A stretch of DNA of 64,000 nucleotides from the NCBI GenBank assembly GCA_018340805.1, contig JACMZG010001914.1, positions 23,887,827 through 23,951,826 on the forward strand, given 5' to 3'. The stretch is from Microvelia longipes (Eukaryota > Arthropoda > Insecta > Hemiptera > Veliidae). Shown here in pieces: positions 10,101-21,300 of this stretch. The position numbers were made by a program, and so were the translations under genes. The notes under the pieces were generated by a model, which made no database searches, was not told where the DNA came from, and saw only the letters and a program-made list of their open reading frames with translations. Every line of letters begins with the position of its first letter. The first letter of the stretch is position 1.

Positions 10101-11839
10101 CCCTTAACAATATAAACCTATTCAAAACACCTTAAAAATATCATCTTTTGAAAATCCTGCAAAAAAATAAAAACTAAAATACCCAAACAAAAAAAATATG
10201 AAATTATCCTTAACCCAAACAAACTCCCTCTACCCCAAAAAATAACCAAATTTCATACCAAAATAAATAAATAAATAAAATTAAAATAAAGAGGCACAAA
10301 TCACTCCAAATCAATATATGGCTCCGGTTTACACAATATAAATATTTTATACTTTTGCCAATAAAGAACTTGTTTAAAAAAACAAACATATGTATTAATT
10401 TTTAGGTGCCCAGAGTGTTTTTGAATGGTGAATGCATTGGAGGAGGAACCGATGTCCAAGCTCTCTATGAATCAGGCCAACTTCAAAATATGATTGTTAA
10501 AACGTAAACATTATAATTTTTAACACTAACATCATTTATTTACCTCTCTCATTAAACTATGTCAAATAATTGTACTTTGTTTTATTTTTAACTTTAATCA
10601 TTAATTATATTTTCTGTAAAATTATTTTTTATTTAATCTCTTCATTGAAAAAATGAATTAGTAAAAGAAAATTTTACTCTTGATTTATAAAAAATAGAAT
10701 TCAATTTATTTAAAATACAATAAATTACTTTTTATTAAAAAAATGTTAACCCATTGAATTTTTTCGAAATCTATTATTCTGTCATTAATGTAATGGAATC
10801 TATTAATTTTTTCTCTAATAGTTTATGTCTTCATTAAAACTTCATTCCAATTACCTTATGTAACAAATCTGTTTCATGATAAATTATTTTTCACTTCTGT
10901 GTTTTTAAGTGAAAGGTTGTTCTTGCCTTTTTTCTTGAACTCTTGAACCATTTTAAGATAGATTGCTCGTTAAAAGTAAAAACTGAAAAATGAACACCTA
11001 ATTTTTAACTAAGAGAAAGTGACTCATTCTTTGTTTTTTTTAAATATTTTTTGTTGGTTTTATATAAATATTTTAATTATTTATTTTTATGTCTTATAAG
11101 TATTAATGTTTTTGTGAGGTATAAAAATATTGTTTGCTAAATTAAATGGTACATGTGATAAAAAATTTAAGAAAATAAAATATAACTATTGTACTCTACA
11201 GACAATAACTAAATGATTTCTTTTTACTCCTTTCCCATTTTCTTCAATTTATCAGGTAAGAACTACTTAGCTATTGGACGCCTCTAAATTTTTAAGTAAG
11301 GAAATAATTTTAAATTAATATGTTAGAATTGATGTTTGGAAATTAAAATTAGAACAGGAGGTTTTCAAGTTCCCACCACAAATCATTTTCTAAACACTTT
11401 ATCCTTTACTATGGGGTTTTCCATATTAACTGGAAAATAATATTTAAGAGTTTTTCTTAACAAATATGTAACAAACAATTTAACTAAAAAGCGTACAATT
11501 TTGCTGTAAATATTCAACAAATTTAAATGAATTATAATTTTATCTAATCTCCCATATAGTTAAAGCATTGTTTGGAAAATGAAGGCCTCATCAGTCAGTG
11601 CTGTCAACATTTATAATTTACTACAGCTGTGTACTGGCTTCACTTTTATCAGATTAGTGAAGTCCATTGAATTGATATACTTTTATTCTAATATTTAGTT
11701 GTAATGTGCTATTCTATATTTTGGCTGTCAGTTTACAAGTTGAATTCTTTACAGGCAAGAGAAGAAATCAGAATCAAAAAAAGAAAATGAAAGAAGGCTA
11801 GAGAAAGATTCAAAACCTGATAATACCAAGAAAACCTAG
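4045..11839 (+). CDS. Grx1: Dithiol glutaredoxin (Grx1-type), spliced
   Basis: Glutaredoxins reduce disulfides and deglutathionylate proteins using glutathione. Coding exons are 4045-4176, 6611-6715 and 10406-10507, giving 112 residues, the usual size for this family. Visible motifs: the CPYC active site (Cys36, Cys39) within IFSKTYCPYCTMAKK, the TVPRVF cis-proline loop (residues 79-84) and the CIGGGTD glutathione-binding turn (about 89-95). The chosen start gives MGLGSS…VDMSGEL; Gly2 and Ser6 fit an N-myristoylation signal, and I recall an MG-extension before VDMS in insect Grx1. The second Met (residue 11) would give a cytosolic core form. All exon joints are GT-AG and phase 0. A fourth exon at 11755-11839 can replace the last codon and the stop, giving 139 residues with a Lys/Glu-rich tail. 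The family assignment is firm; which 3' form dominates is unknown. Confidence 0.92.
4610..4950. repeat. Short repeat block, partly shared with ~14870-14950
   Basis: The text 'AAGTCTCCCCTCCCTCTTAA' occurs at about 4640 and again at about 4890, and a reverse-complement relative ('AAGAGAAAGAGGGGAGAGAC') lies near 14920. Both places also carry 'AAACTTGG' and 'GGTGGACCA'-like ends. It lies in glutaredoxin intron 1. Probably a small non-autonomous element; borders not defined. Confidence 0.45.
5470..6215. mobile_element. Fold-back element with long inverted arms (glutaredoxin intron 1)
   Basis: The left arm from GTCCAAGAGCC (about 5471) and the right arm ending GGCTCTTGGAC (about 6215) are imperfect reverse complements for over 300 bp. 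Matched pieces include 'AAGTGGTTCCCTGTAGGTTG' on the left against 'CAACCCACAGGGAACCACTT' on the right, and 'AAAGCTGATAAAATTT' against its complement. No transposase frame is visible. The left arm also contains text related to the 316-bp array at 40773 (TTTTGCAAAACTCAGTAGTA). No clean target duplication was identified. Confidence 0.75.
6270..6400 (-). repeat. Remnant of the 316-bp array unit
   Basis: It carries 'TCATGGAACAGTTTCCTGAT', 'TAGCATTTTGCTTGTTACAT' (with a small insertion) and 'AGGTGTCTCTCACACTATT', the same order as the right half of the palindromic array at 42101-43321. It sits just right of the fold-back element at 5470-6215. Confidence 0.65.
6611..6715 (+). CDS. Grx1: Glutaredoxin exon 2
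   Basis: It encodes residues 45-79 (VFDKMEKPYTVIELDKRNDG…ITGAST), flanked by TTTCGTCAG and a consensus GTAAGT donor, phase 0 at both ends. IELDKRNDG and the ITGAST that leads into the cis-proline loop are standard glutaredoxin positions. Confidence 0.93.
6925..7135. mobile_element. Small fold-back element (glutaredoxin intron 2)
   Basis: Inverted arms: 'CAGATAAAATAAAAACACAA' and TTTCGGCCGTA on the left answer 'TTTGAGTTTTTATTTTATCTG' and TACGGCCGAAA on the right, with outer arms 'AAGTTTAGATGAGGTA' and 'TACCTTATAAGTCTAAACTT'. The centre is a second hairpin (ACTAACTTTTTAGTAATAAAAAGTTAGTA). No coding capacity. Confidence 0.7.
8121..8753 (-). pseudogene. Decayed transposable-element protein (C-terminal part)
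   Basis: Two minus-strand frames read as one protein broken by a frameshift and stop near 8532. The upstream part (8753-8532) contains NIKYFQSGHTFMSADSFHHQVEQ followed by IWDYNRL. The downstream part (8471-8121) contains SPRIYLNEIVWAKFTRGS, an LKYKLDY segment and a C-terminal LINTIKPIIPSNRLNFWESL. The 'Y.xGHTFM.ADSFH..VE' motif and the 'P.NR..FW..LPV' ending recall proteins carried by DNA transposons in invertebrates; this is from memory, not from a search. It lies in glutaredoxin intron 2, antisense to that gene. It could instead be a distant domesticated gene, but the break argues for a remnant. Confidence 0.55.
8825..9260. repeat. Tandem repeat of ~107-121 bp, about 3.5 copies
   Basis: The marker 'CCTAGGAAACCTT' or near variants recurs at about 8972, 9077 and 9198, with 'CATCCTATGTATT' and 'TAGTAATTATTAG' at matching places between. 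Spacings are about 107 and 121 bp. Lies in glutaredoxin intron 2, next to the decayed transposon protein. Confidence 0.7.
10150..10390 (-). repeat. Dispersed repeat, inverted relative of 57237-57490
   Basis: The reverse complement of this stretch shares 'TTTATTGGCAAAAGTA', 'ACCGGAGCCATA', 'TTATTTTTTGGGGT' and 'TTTGTTTGG', in the same order, with 57237-57490. It is strongly strand-biased (A/C-rich on the + strand) and ends about 15 bp before the acceptor of glutaredoxin exon 3. Confidence 0.8.
10406..10507 (+). CDS. Grx1: Glutaredoxin exon 3 with stop codon
   Basis: Residues 80-112 (VPRVFLNGECIGGGTDVQAL…) and TAA at 10505-10507, following the acceptor AATTTTTAG. The stop overlaps a possible donor: splicing at AAAAC/GTAAAC (10503/10504) would remove the TAA and continue into the exon at 11755 in frame. 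Confidence 0.92.
   Translation: MPRVFLNGECIGGGTDVQALYESGQLQNMIVKT
11755..11839 (+). CDS. Grx1: Alternative terminal exon of glutaredoxin (Lys/Glu-rich tail)
   Basis: Preceded by a good acceptor (TTCTTTACAG). Joined to 10503 it restores the Thr codon (AC+G) and reads TQEKKSESKKENERRLEKDS then KPDNTKKT and TAG, open over its full 85 bases. Polyadenylation-like AATAAA sites follow at about 11881 and 11928, consistent with a true 3' end. The tail is 28 residues, highly charged, with no family motif. Splicing is inferred from the sequence only. Confidence 0.6.
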
Positions 11840-11879
11840 AATTGATATTAATTATTTCAATTTTTTCTTAATTTCTTAC

Positions 11880-11935
11880 AAATAAAAATAAAATTCATTT
11901 AGAATTGAGGTGATATAAAGAAGACAAATAAATGA
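11880..11935 (+). promoter_or_regulatory. Polyadenylation signals, glutaredoxin 3' end
   Basis: AATAAA-type hexamers occur in AAATAAAAATAAAATTC at about 11881 and in ACAAATAAATG at about 11928, 40-90 bases after the TAG of the terminal exon. Confidence 0.5.
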
Positions 11936-12359
11936 AGGGCGTCAGCTATTTTGCCAATTGACAAATCAGAGCTGCCAACCCTCCTCCCAACTGTTTAATT
12001 CCCTAAGAATCTCTACAGTAAATACTTTTACCTTCCATGTTATAAATAAATATATTCAAAACCATAGAGATGTAATACTACAGGTGGCATACCCTATCAA
12101 TACATTGGGAGGCTTGAAACATATCTCAGAGCTCTGTGTAACCTCACTAAGAGTGTGTTAAGGTTGTAATAAATTAAGCCTTCTAGACTTTTCTCAGGCT
12201 GTTTTGTTTTAATACATACGTTGAAATTAAATTTAAATCATTATAAGCATTTCAATATTTATCTTTTTCAATACTACAATGCTTTTGCATGTTAATTTGT
12301 TTGTGTTAATTAATTAAGTAATTTATTTTGACACATCTCATTGTTTTAATGTATTTGTG

Positions 12360-12828
12360 CCTTAGAATAATACTATACATAGGAGCATAACTGATAACAG
12401 AAAAGCCGGCTCACTGGTGGTCTTAAGTAATGCTGCCACCATAACAATATATAACTTTCTTATAACAAAGCTGGCAATGATTCTGGCTGCTGAATATCAG
12501 TAAATTACAATTTTTTAAGCATTTTAACATTTTTAATTATCCTCATCAACTAAACATAAATTATTGTATTCTGCTACCCTTTTGCTGTCTATTTATCTAT
12601 TATCGATTTTATTAAATACTTAGCAGGCTTTTTAAGCTATGATATTTGTTCCTTATGATCTTTCCTCAAGTGGATATTAGTGGATATTTATAACACATTT
12701 ATAAAATAATGTTTTGTTGTTAAGGTGGTTCCCTACTTAAGACCACCAGTAAACTGCTTTTTATGTTATCAGTGGAATTCCATTGTGTTAACAGTTCTAT
12801 GCTTCTTCTATATTAGTATTATTCTAAG
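12360..12828. mobile_element. TIR element, copy A (469 bp)
   Basis: It begins CCTTAGAATAATACTATA and ends with the near reverse complement TATTAGTATTATTCTAAG. Subterminal inverted text (CCGGCTCACTGGTGGTCTTA against 'TAAGACCACCAGTAAACTGC') extends the arms. A second copy sits at 21751-22278. No coding frame; target duplication not clear. Confidence 0.8.
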
Positions 12829-14300
12829 ATTTGTATTTTAGTACTTTCAGAGAAATAAATATATGATATAAACTTTCTATTATATCAATTATGTAATTTG
12901 GTATTGTTTATTGATTACATCATAATCAAATATGCTGAGATTCCTTTTTCAATATTTTAAAATTTAACAGACAAGGCCTCTCTAGCCATATTATCACTAA
13001 GTTTTAATCAAAGAAACGCGAAGAAAACTCATAATACAAAAATAATACCACTTATAATTTTTGGAGGGATATTTTGTGTAGTTTTTTTTTTATTTTAGCT
13101 TTTCGGTTTCTTTTAATTTTATTTTTCTTTAAATTTATAGACTCGCTAAAAATACCAAGTTATTATATTTATTTCTAAGTAGACTCATTTATTTCTAGTT
13201 GCATTCATCACTATAATTGATGGTATCATCAGGGCTCTGCTATTTCTTTTATTCAATCATAGAGATATAATTACTAGAGGGGCTCTATTGGTTGAATTTT
13301 GAACCTGATCACCTTGGGCTATTAATTTAATCAAATTAAACAGTACAAAATTACAGTAACTAATATACTAGAACACCTATAATACAAAACAATACACAAA
13401 TAATGTCTGAAAAGCAGACGACGATTGATTTATTATAAATTAATTATAATTTATTATAAGTAACCTTATAATAAGGTTATAAAGGAATTAAGGTTAATAA
13501 GGTATAAATGAGGTTACATTAAGCCTCAAAGAGATGTTTCAAACTTCTCGAAGGATTGATATAGACTATGCTCCCTCTAGTAACATATCTCTATGAATTC
13601 AATAAATTAAGGCATTTAAAAAACAAATATTTAATCATTAACATTGTTTTTACAGTTTAACACTTAAAAATAGATGTAGATTAAATATATACAATTAAAA
13701 TATAATACAAATTATAGTAAAATAAGTTAAAATAAACATATATTTACATATATATGTAAAATATATATAGATAAAATAAGCATATATAAAATTTGCTAGA
13801 ACTTTAAAATTTCTGCTCTTATTTGTGAGATGACAATATTGCACAAATGTGCGATATAGTGTCAACTATTCATCAAAGTATCAAATAATAAAAAATTGTA
13901 AATAAAATAAAGAGAAAGTCTTCTTACAAATGACGTGAAAAGGCATGGCAACAGTGAAACTTCATTGTGAGGCCAAAGCCAGATCAGAAGAGCAAACATG
14001 AAGAGAACTGCTTCTGATCTCAGTATTGAGACCTGGGTCTATGCTTCGGAGAGTTAAATATCTTTAGAGAAATGTCAACTTTCCTCTCTAACTGAAGCCA
14101 ATGATAAAAGAAAACTTCTGTAGTTAACTCTAAAAATCCAACAAAATATACTTATAAAAAGTAAATCGAGTGCCAAGTCATCAATTATGAAAAAATAATT
14201 AAAACGCCTCACGGTAAGGAACATAACCCTGCAGTTGACCTCCAAAAAAAAAAAAAAAAAAAAAAAGCCTCAAAACTAAATGACAAACAAAAATGAATAA
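12829..14300. other. Intergenic AT-rich stretch between convergent genes
   Basis: No gene seen. It holds A/T low-complexity text, short palindromes (13430-13500, TAACCTTATAATAAGGTTA) and a run of 22 A at about 14248 leading into the SINE-like repeat. Confidence 0.4.
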
Positions 14301-14309
14301 AAAATGCAC

Positions 14310-14750
14310 TTCCCTTGCAACCTGGAGGTTGAGGGTTAAAATGCAGTTGGAGGAGGACCTTATATAAGGTTTTCTCATAAGGTCTAGAATTCAAGGCCGT
14401 ACATTCCAGCCTAGGTTTTACGTGGTTTCATTTGGCTGCTATACAAATGCAGGGATGGGTTTTGGCTGAGACAGATCAGGACGCACGTTTCCACCATCTC
14501 CAGCTCATGCAAAAACAAAGTTCTGTGGACCAGTGGATGTTTGAAAAGATACTAAACTTTCTGACCAAGCACTGTGAAAGTGGAGACTTAGGAGTAATGG
14601 TGTCTGTGGTCCCCCTAGTGTACTTGATTTATGATGCATTGCTCAGTTCTGGAAGACGCCTCTTAGTGATGGCTGTCAGGGCTATGGGAATGGGTTTATG
14701 CCAACTAGATAGCGGGACTACAGAAAACATTCTACACAAACAGTGAACTT
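14310..14750 (+). repeat. SINE-like repeat, copy A
   Basis: It carries 'ACCTGGAGGTTGAGGGTTAA', a B-box-like region, then 'TTTTACGTGGTTTCATTTGG', 'GTTCTGTGGACCAGTGGAT' and 'AGTGATGG'. The copy at 19047-19580 has the same blocks in the same order. The 104-codon open frame inside (14432-14746) is best read as repeat-derived, since the sister copy does not keep it. Confidence 0.65.
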
Positions 14751-15072
14751 GGTTACCAATCCAGTCCTGTTAAGGGAAGGGTAGTTTACTTTTTTATATT
14801 TTGCAAAATTCAGTGTTATAGGGGCATTCAAAGTTAATTACACCATCAAAAAGTAGTTCCTTTGACTTAAATAAAGTACCTCAGGTTTCATTAATTTCCG
14901 TCTTAAGGTCCAAAATTTAAGAGAAAGAGGGGAGAGACGCTTGGTCTACCCTGTATATAAATCAATGTAGATCAGGTAATTAATCATGCATTAAAACATA
15001 CAAATGCCAGCTTTAAAAATATCATGCTTAAGACGATATTCTCTTAGTTAACTATTTACAGATTTGCAATGT

Positions 15073-15342
15073 TTAAAATGACTGAGGAGCTAATGCTTTA
15101 TCAGCTAAATTAATTCGTTCCTTTAAAAAATCATAATGTTCATCTGTTTCCTTGACATTTTTTAGTAAGAAATGATGAAGGAAGAGTCTCAGTCCCTCCC
15201 TGAACATGTGTAGCTTGGTGGATTTATTCACTCGTAGGAAAACTGCACTCGATATAGTTTCATCTTTATGGTAAAGTATGGTCAGGAGGATTTGTCTGAT
15301 AAAACGCACGTTGCCTTTGGTCATTTCAACTAGTTGGATAAC
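15073..15342 (-). CDS. NOM1: NOM1 exon 10 (C-terminus)
   Basis: Residues 837-925: VIQLVEMTKGNVRFIRQILL…DKALAPQSF and TGA/TAA-type stop at the low end. The acceptor is TTTGGTTTCAG. It contains the end of the MA3 region and the C-terminal helical tail (FLHHFLLKN). Confidence 0.92.
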   Translation of the reverse strand, partial: VIQLVEMTKGNVRFIRQILLTILYHKDETISSAVFLRVNKSTKLHMFREGLRLFLHHFLLKNVKETDEHYDFLKERINLADKALAPQSF

Positions 15343-18300
15343 CTGAAACCAAATAAATAATCAAATTGAAAAATCATCATAATGAGTAAAAATATCTTTT
15401 GTTCCTCCAGTCATTATTGTAACAGAGCCAGCTTTTAATTGTTAATAATCATCATCAGTGCTGTGGGCACTAATGATGGCCATTAGCATCAGTGTTGTGG
15501 GCACTGATATTAATGGTTATCATCAGTATTGTGGGCACTGATGTTAATAGTTATCATCAGTGCTGTAGGCACTGATGATAACGGTTATCAACAGTGGTTT
15601 AGGATCATCATTGCTTACAGCAGTGATGAGCTAAAGATAATGGCTGTCCCATTAGTACTATTGATAGACTTCTTAATCAAAAACTAACCCGAAAAGCTAT
15701 TAAAATAGGAAAAAAATTAGAACCCGATTCTAATCCAAACACTAAATGGACCAGTTTGCCATACTTGAGAAAAATGACCGAACGAATAACCCAAATATTA
15801 GATAAAATCACCTATAACACCTTAGATAAAATCTTAGGATCAGCCAAACACAAAATACCGATTGGAGATAAAAGTGGTGAGTATAAAATAACTTGTGATA
15901 CTTGTAAATGAGTTTATGTTGGACAATCAGGGAGAAAAATATCCATAAGATTTTCCGAAAAACGATTAAGCAATTCGTTACCCTGAAACCTATGAATCAA
16001 GTTTTTCCACGCACGTATTATATACTGACCACCAAAACAACTTAGATCAATTTTAGTTACTCCACAATTGTCAAGAAGGTACTAAACACAATCTCCTGGA
16101 AAATTTAGAAATCCATCGAATTATACTAAATCCTGACATTCACTGCTTTAATGAAATAATTAACATCAATAACTCAGTTCTAGTCAAACCTATACTCAAT
16201 AGAAATATAATACAACATTAGCATTTACTCTTTTCCTAGATTTAGTCCCCATTATTAGTTGTTTAAGTGCAATTTCCTTGCAAATTAGTTATTTAAGTGC
16301 AATTTTTTAGTAATAAGTAAAGTTTATTTGTGAATAAGTTACTTAAGTTCGACTTTTCTGCTATATTATAACTAGATATGTAAGCATAATAACTTTTGAG
16401 TCACATTATTTTTAAATCTTATTGTATAGTTAGTTAGTTTATACATAATTTTAAGTATTTTATGTTCCTTTTTACTGTTAGACCTGGTTACCTAGACTTC
16501 TTCAGACACAGGTAACCCTCCCCCACCAGTACTCCTAACCACACCCACATTAACTCCTTCCCCTGCTCCCTCCTGCTACTTGCTACCCAAATACTCAGTC
16601 TGTAAACAGCTCTGATGATGAAATAAAGTTGAAACCGGTCAGTTATATTTTTTTATACTATTGAGGTTGACAATTTTTTTAAACCTTTATTTGTTTATCA
16701 TTACAATAATTTTAATTTTTACATAGAGGTATATCCCTCCACTAAAGAATAAAAAAAATGTTCTTGTGCCGTGGAGGGCAGTATTTAATTTCACACTTCT
16801 ATCATTTTAATTGCATTTACATAGGCAAAATGGCATTTTTTTATATATTTTGGTTAGATATCTGCCATATATATCTTAGTTTAAGTATTTTTTATTACAA
16901 TATATTAATTGTTTTTAATTAAAGTGTTATTAAACATCATGGTAACAAATGCTAATTAATTATTTAACTATATCATGCTCGCAATATACCAATCCTTAGT
17001 ATTTTAGAATATTAGTCCCACACAGTGTACAAGGGCAAAGTTTTGTAACATATAAAAAGTTTATTAGTGTCTTCATGGAGAATTTTTAACATTTTGAAAA
17101 GTCAGCTTTTAAGTTTTGCAAGCTAGCAGAATGTGACTATGGTGTCTACTATGTTTTGCTAGCATGGTAATGATATGTATATTCGTCATCAGTGATGAAT
17201 TAACTGCATTAATCGACTTACTATCATTTATTTACTTTAGTTGGCATTTTAGAAGCGTAATATTGTTTAAAAACTATTAAAGTTATAACATTAAGTATGT
17301 ACACAACTAAGACAGTAACTTTTCAAAAAGTCAATTTTGTAACAAAAAAAAGTCTTCAAGCAATTACTTACATGTAAGTACTAGTTAAACTAGAAGCTGA
17401 CTGTTTATAAATGCAAAAAAACAGGGGTTTCCTTCCCAAATTTGATCCCTTCTCACATCCCCCCCACTGCGGACTAGCTTTGTTCCCACAAAATATGAAA
17501 AACCCCTAATTTATAATTAAATACATATTCAGACTGGCTTCACTTGTCCTCGGACAAGAAATATCAGTTTTAAAGCCACAGTCATCAATCAACCTACTAA
17601 CCATTCCCTTCATCCAGCTTAACATTATGATCCAACAAACACTGTAGACAATTTTATGCATTTTTACTTTTTTTATTGATTCTGAACTGGACTTTACATT
17701 TCCACCATCTTGTTTTTATAGCAAATACAACCTGTTGACATACATAATAATACAAAAAAATGTATGAAACAACTTACTTTTAGTACAGAGAGGGGTAAAG
17801 TTCCTTCAAGAAGTATGAAAGCTAAGAATTTGGCTAAATTAGTTATTTGAAATGGTTTCATGGCATCCACTTCTTTAAACTTATCCCACAATGAGTATTG
17901 TACAACCATCTAAAAGAAGAAATATCAATAAAATTACAAAAAAAAAATACTTCACAATAATGGAAGATATTCTATAAAATGCTTTAGCAAATTGCTAAGT
18001 CTAGAGTCTGACTCTACAATCTGATTCTTGTTGTGGTTTTCATTCTTAGCCTTACAAAAAACCCATATTAAAAATAATATAAATTAATCATAAATAAATA
18101 TAAAATATAAATAAATGAAATAAATAATAAAAATAAATAAATAAATAAAAAGAAACTTTTTAATAAAATATAAAGAAATCAGCTTAAAACAAAAATAAAG
18201 CATTTTTGGTACTTTTTCAGAGGTTACTTCCCAGTTATTTGACAGGATATATTTTGCTTTCTAAATTATATAAATAAGAGTGTATAACTAACAAAATTTT

Positions 18301-21300
18301 AATCTGGATAATCACAAACAAACTCAAGAAGTTGTAGGGAGTAACAAACTGAAAAAATACAGGGACAATAGAGTTATATAGTATAACTAGTAACAGGGAG
18401 TAACAAATTGTAGAAGGAACAGGGAGTTACAAACTAAAGAAGTTACAGGGAATAACAGACTGAATAAGGTACAGGGAATAACAATCTAAAGAAGATACAG
18501 AAAGTAAAAAAATTGAAAAAGGTTCAGGGAGTTGTTAGTCTAAACTAAAGAAGTTACAGGGAGTAACAAACTAATGGGGAGCCACATTTTTACGGCTTTT
18601 TCTGTCTTTTTATCGGCAATATGTTTCTGGTTTTTCATATTAAGTGTTGCAAAATACTCATACATATATAATATTTCTTTGTATTATATTTTTCTTACAA
18701 AACATTTGAATGATTCCGTTTTTTACACAATTCTGGCTTCTCTGGACTAACAGAGCTGAGCAAATCAACAACTCTTACAACAGAATCATATAAAAAAACT
18801 TACTCTATATTTCCTATCTATTTGAGAGAATCTGTTAGCTATTAAAGCATAATAATGGTTATATTCTTTCTCCTGAAGTAAACAATGCAGTACAACGTGC
18901 ATGATCTCATTCATATTCTGTCCTTTCAAACCTAATTTCAATAACTTCTCACATGCATCTTCATAATCCTATAACAAAATAAAACAACAATAAACATAAG
19001 TAATAATATTATTACTTTAAAACTACTAAATAAAGAAATATTTACCGAGTCCAGAAGCTCAGTGGTACAGAGAGCTTGCTTTTTGACCTGGAGGTCGAGG
19101 GATCAAATCTAGCCAGGGGAAGACCTTAATATGAGGCTATCTCTTGTACTGTATACTCGAGAGGTCTTGAACTCTAGACAAGCCAACCTAGCCAGGGTTT
19201 TACGTGGCTTCCTTGGCTGCTAATACACAAAAGCGAGTTTGGTTCCTGTTTCATATGAGATAAATCTGGATCCAAGTTTCAATTGTCCCCATCAATTGGG
19301 GACACTTTGTGTCCCCACACAAAGTCAAGGTTCTGCGGGCTGATGGAGATGAGGATCGGAAAGATATAGAGAGCCTTCGTATGTCTAAAAACTTAGTCAG
19401 TGAAAGTGAAGGCGGTGACACAAATGATTTCAGGTCTAGGAACAAAATACTCGGTTCTTGAATACAGACGTCTCCAAGTAGCATTGCGAAACTTTGACTT
19501 TCAGGTTAAGGCTATACAAGGAGTTTGTGCACACTGGCGTTGGGGTTACTGGAGTTATTTGTCGGGTAGTGATGGACAAGCCTGAGCGGTAGTGATGCTA
19601 GAGAAGCAGATAAGATTGGTGAGACTGTTTAAACGAGGGCAGGCCAAGTGAGACTAATGTGATCAGAGGAGCTAGTAAGACTAGAGGAACTAAGCACACA
19701 GTGAACTAGTACTCGGCGCTAAAGAGAGTTTAGCTGGTCAAGATGAACAGGGCACACTACGAACTAGTCATGGACAATAGCCAGAGTGGTAAGTTTGGAT
19801 AGTCTGGTTGGGCTAGATAAACTGGTCACACTGTAAACCAGAAACTAATGTAAAGACACTATTTTATTTCACATTTTGTTTAACTTTATAAAATACGTCG
19901 AACACGAGACAATAATAGTTATTGAATTTTCACAGTTTTGCTTAAACTGTGAATACCCTCTATCATGTAGAGGGTATTAAAAAAATAAAATGCCCATTTT
20001 AGGGCTTTTTATTCACTAGGGGATCAGGGTATTCACCCTGCAAGAACCACCTCAGGAGGGTTGCATCTACAATCAGAGGTTTGTAGCTCAGGCTATGCCG
20101 TTAAATTATATGAATAGTATTTGTATTAAAAAAGATTTCACCCTCTTTAATTTATTCCTTGAGAATAGTAGATGTAAAGGGTATTATTAGTTAAAAATGT
20201 TTTGTTTAGAGGTTTAGGGGGGGGGGGTCACATGTGGCACCCCCATGGATTATTAATTGTCTGACTCAAGAATATTTACAAAATAACAACAAAAAACCCT
20301 TTAAGGCAAAAAAAACTTATATAGCTTTCAACAAAAGCCTTACCTCAGCTGTCATTAGAATGCAGAAAATATTTTTCCTTATATCCGTATTGATCCTTAA
20401 TTTCTTTGCAAGATCTACCAGTTGTTGAGACATATTTGCTGTTAATGGAAGATTATTTGCTGAGTTGTCTTCTTTAGCACCTTTCTCTGCATTGCCGGAT
20501 CCTGTCCAAGCTGAACCAACAATCCACCATCTACCTCGTTCATCAGCTGCCAACAAATTATTATACTTATTTTGCTATACTAAAATAAATTTAGAGAAAA
20601 TAAAAATGAAAAATAAAACAAACTAATATTAATAAAATAAGAAAAAAGGCAGCTTACTACTTCGGAATCACTTTGCTCATCCTCACTACTTCGGAATAAA
20701 TTTGCTTATCCTCACTACATTGGAATCACTTTGCTCATCCTCATTACTTCGGAATCACTTTGATCATCCTCACTACTTCGGAATCTCTTTGAACATCCTT
20801 ACTACTTTGGAATCACTTTGATCATCCACACTACTTTGGAATCTCTTTGAACATCCTCACTACTTCGGAATCGGATTTTTTTATGCTGATGATGAGATAA
20901 AACTTGGCACATTTGTTGGTCTTATATATGACTACATGGGTAGAAAATTTTAAATTAATTAAAATATTGTTCCGTGTTTGATGTTTGATTAGTTAATGAT
21001 GTTAAAAAACCAATCATTTTCCAAACATTACAACTAGACCTAAACATTGATTTTTATACATACTTTTAACTCTTTAGCTTAAATACATAGGAGCTACAAT
21101 AATAACAAACAGATACTTAAAAGGGTTTAAGTAAATAAAATAAATAAATACAATAAAAAATAAATACATAGACAGACAACTTTGTGAAAACCACTCAAGA
21201 GGATTCGAAAACAGCCTAAACGGATAACTCTGGTGAAATCTAGGTTTTGGAGTTTCAGTGCTAACACAATAATTTTCCCATATACCTATGGTCCAAATGA

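Noticed and set aside
9964..10135. Coding-like frame (EIFLQFEGDQNQFIGKCQVN…) in glutaredoxin intron 2
   Set aside because: Only about 55 codons, no splice signals that fit the glutaredoxin frame, no recognised family; possibly a mobile-element scrap.
14432..14746. 104-codon open frame with good composition
   Set aside because: It lies inside a SINE-like repeat whose second copy (19047-19580) does not keep the frame; no splice sites or family motif.
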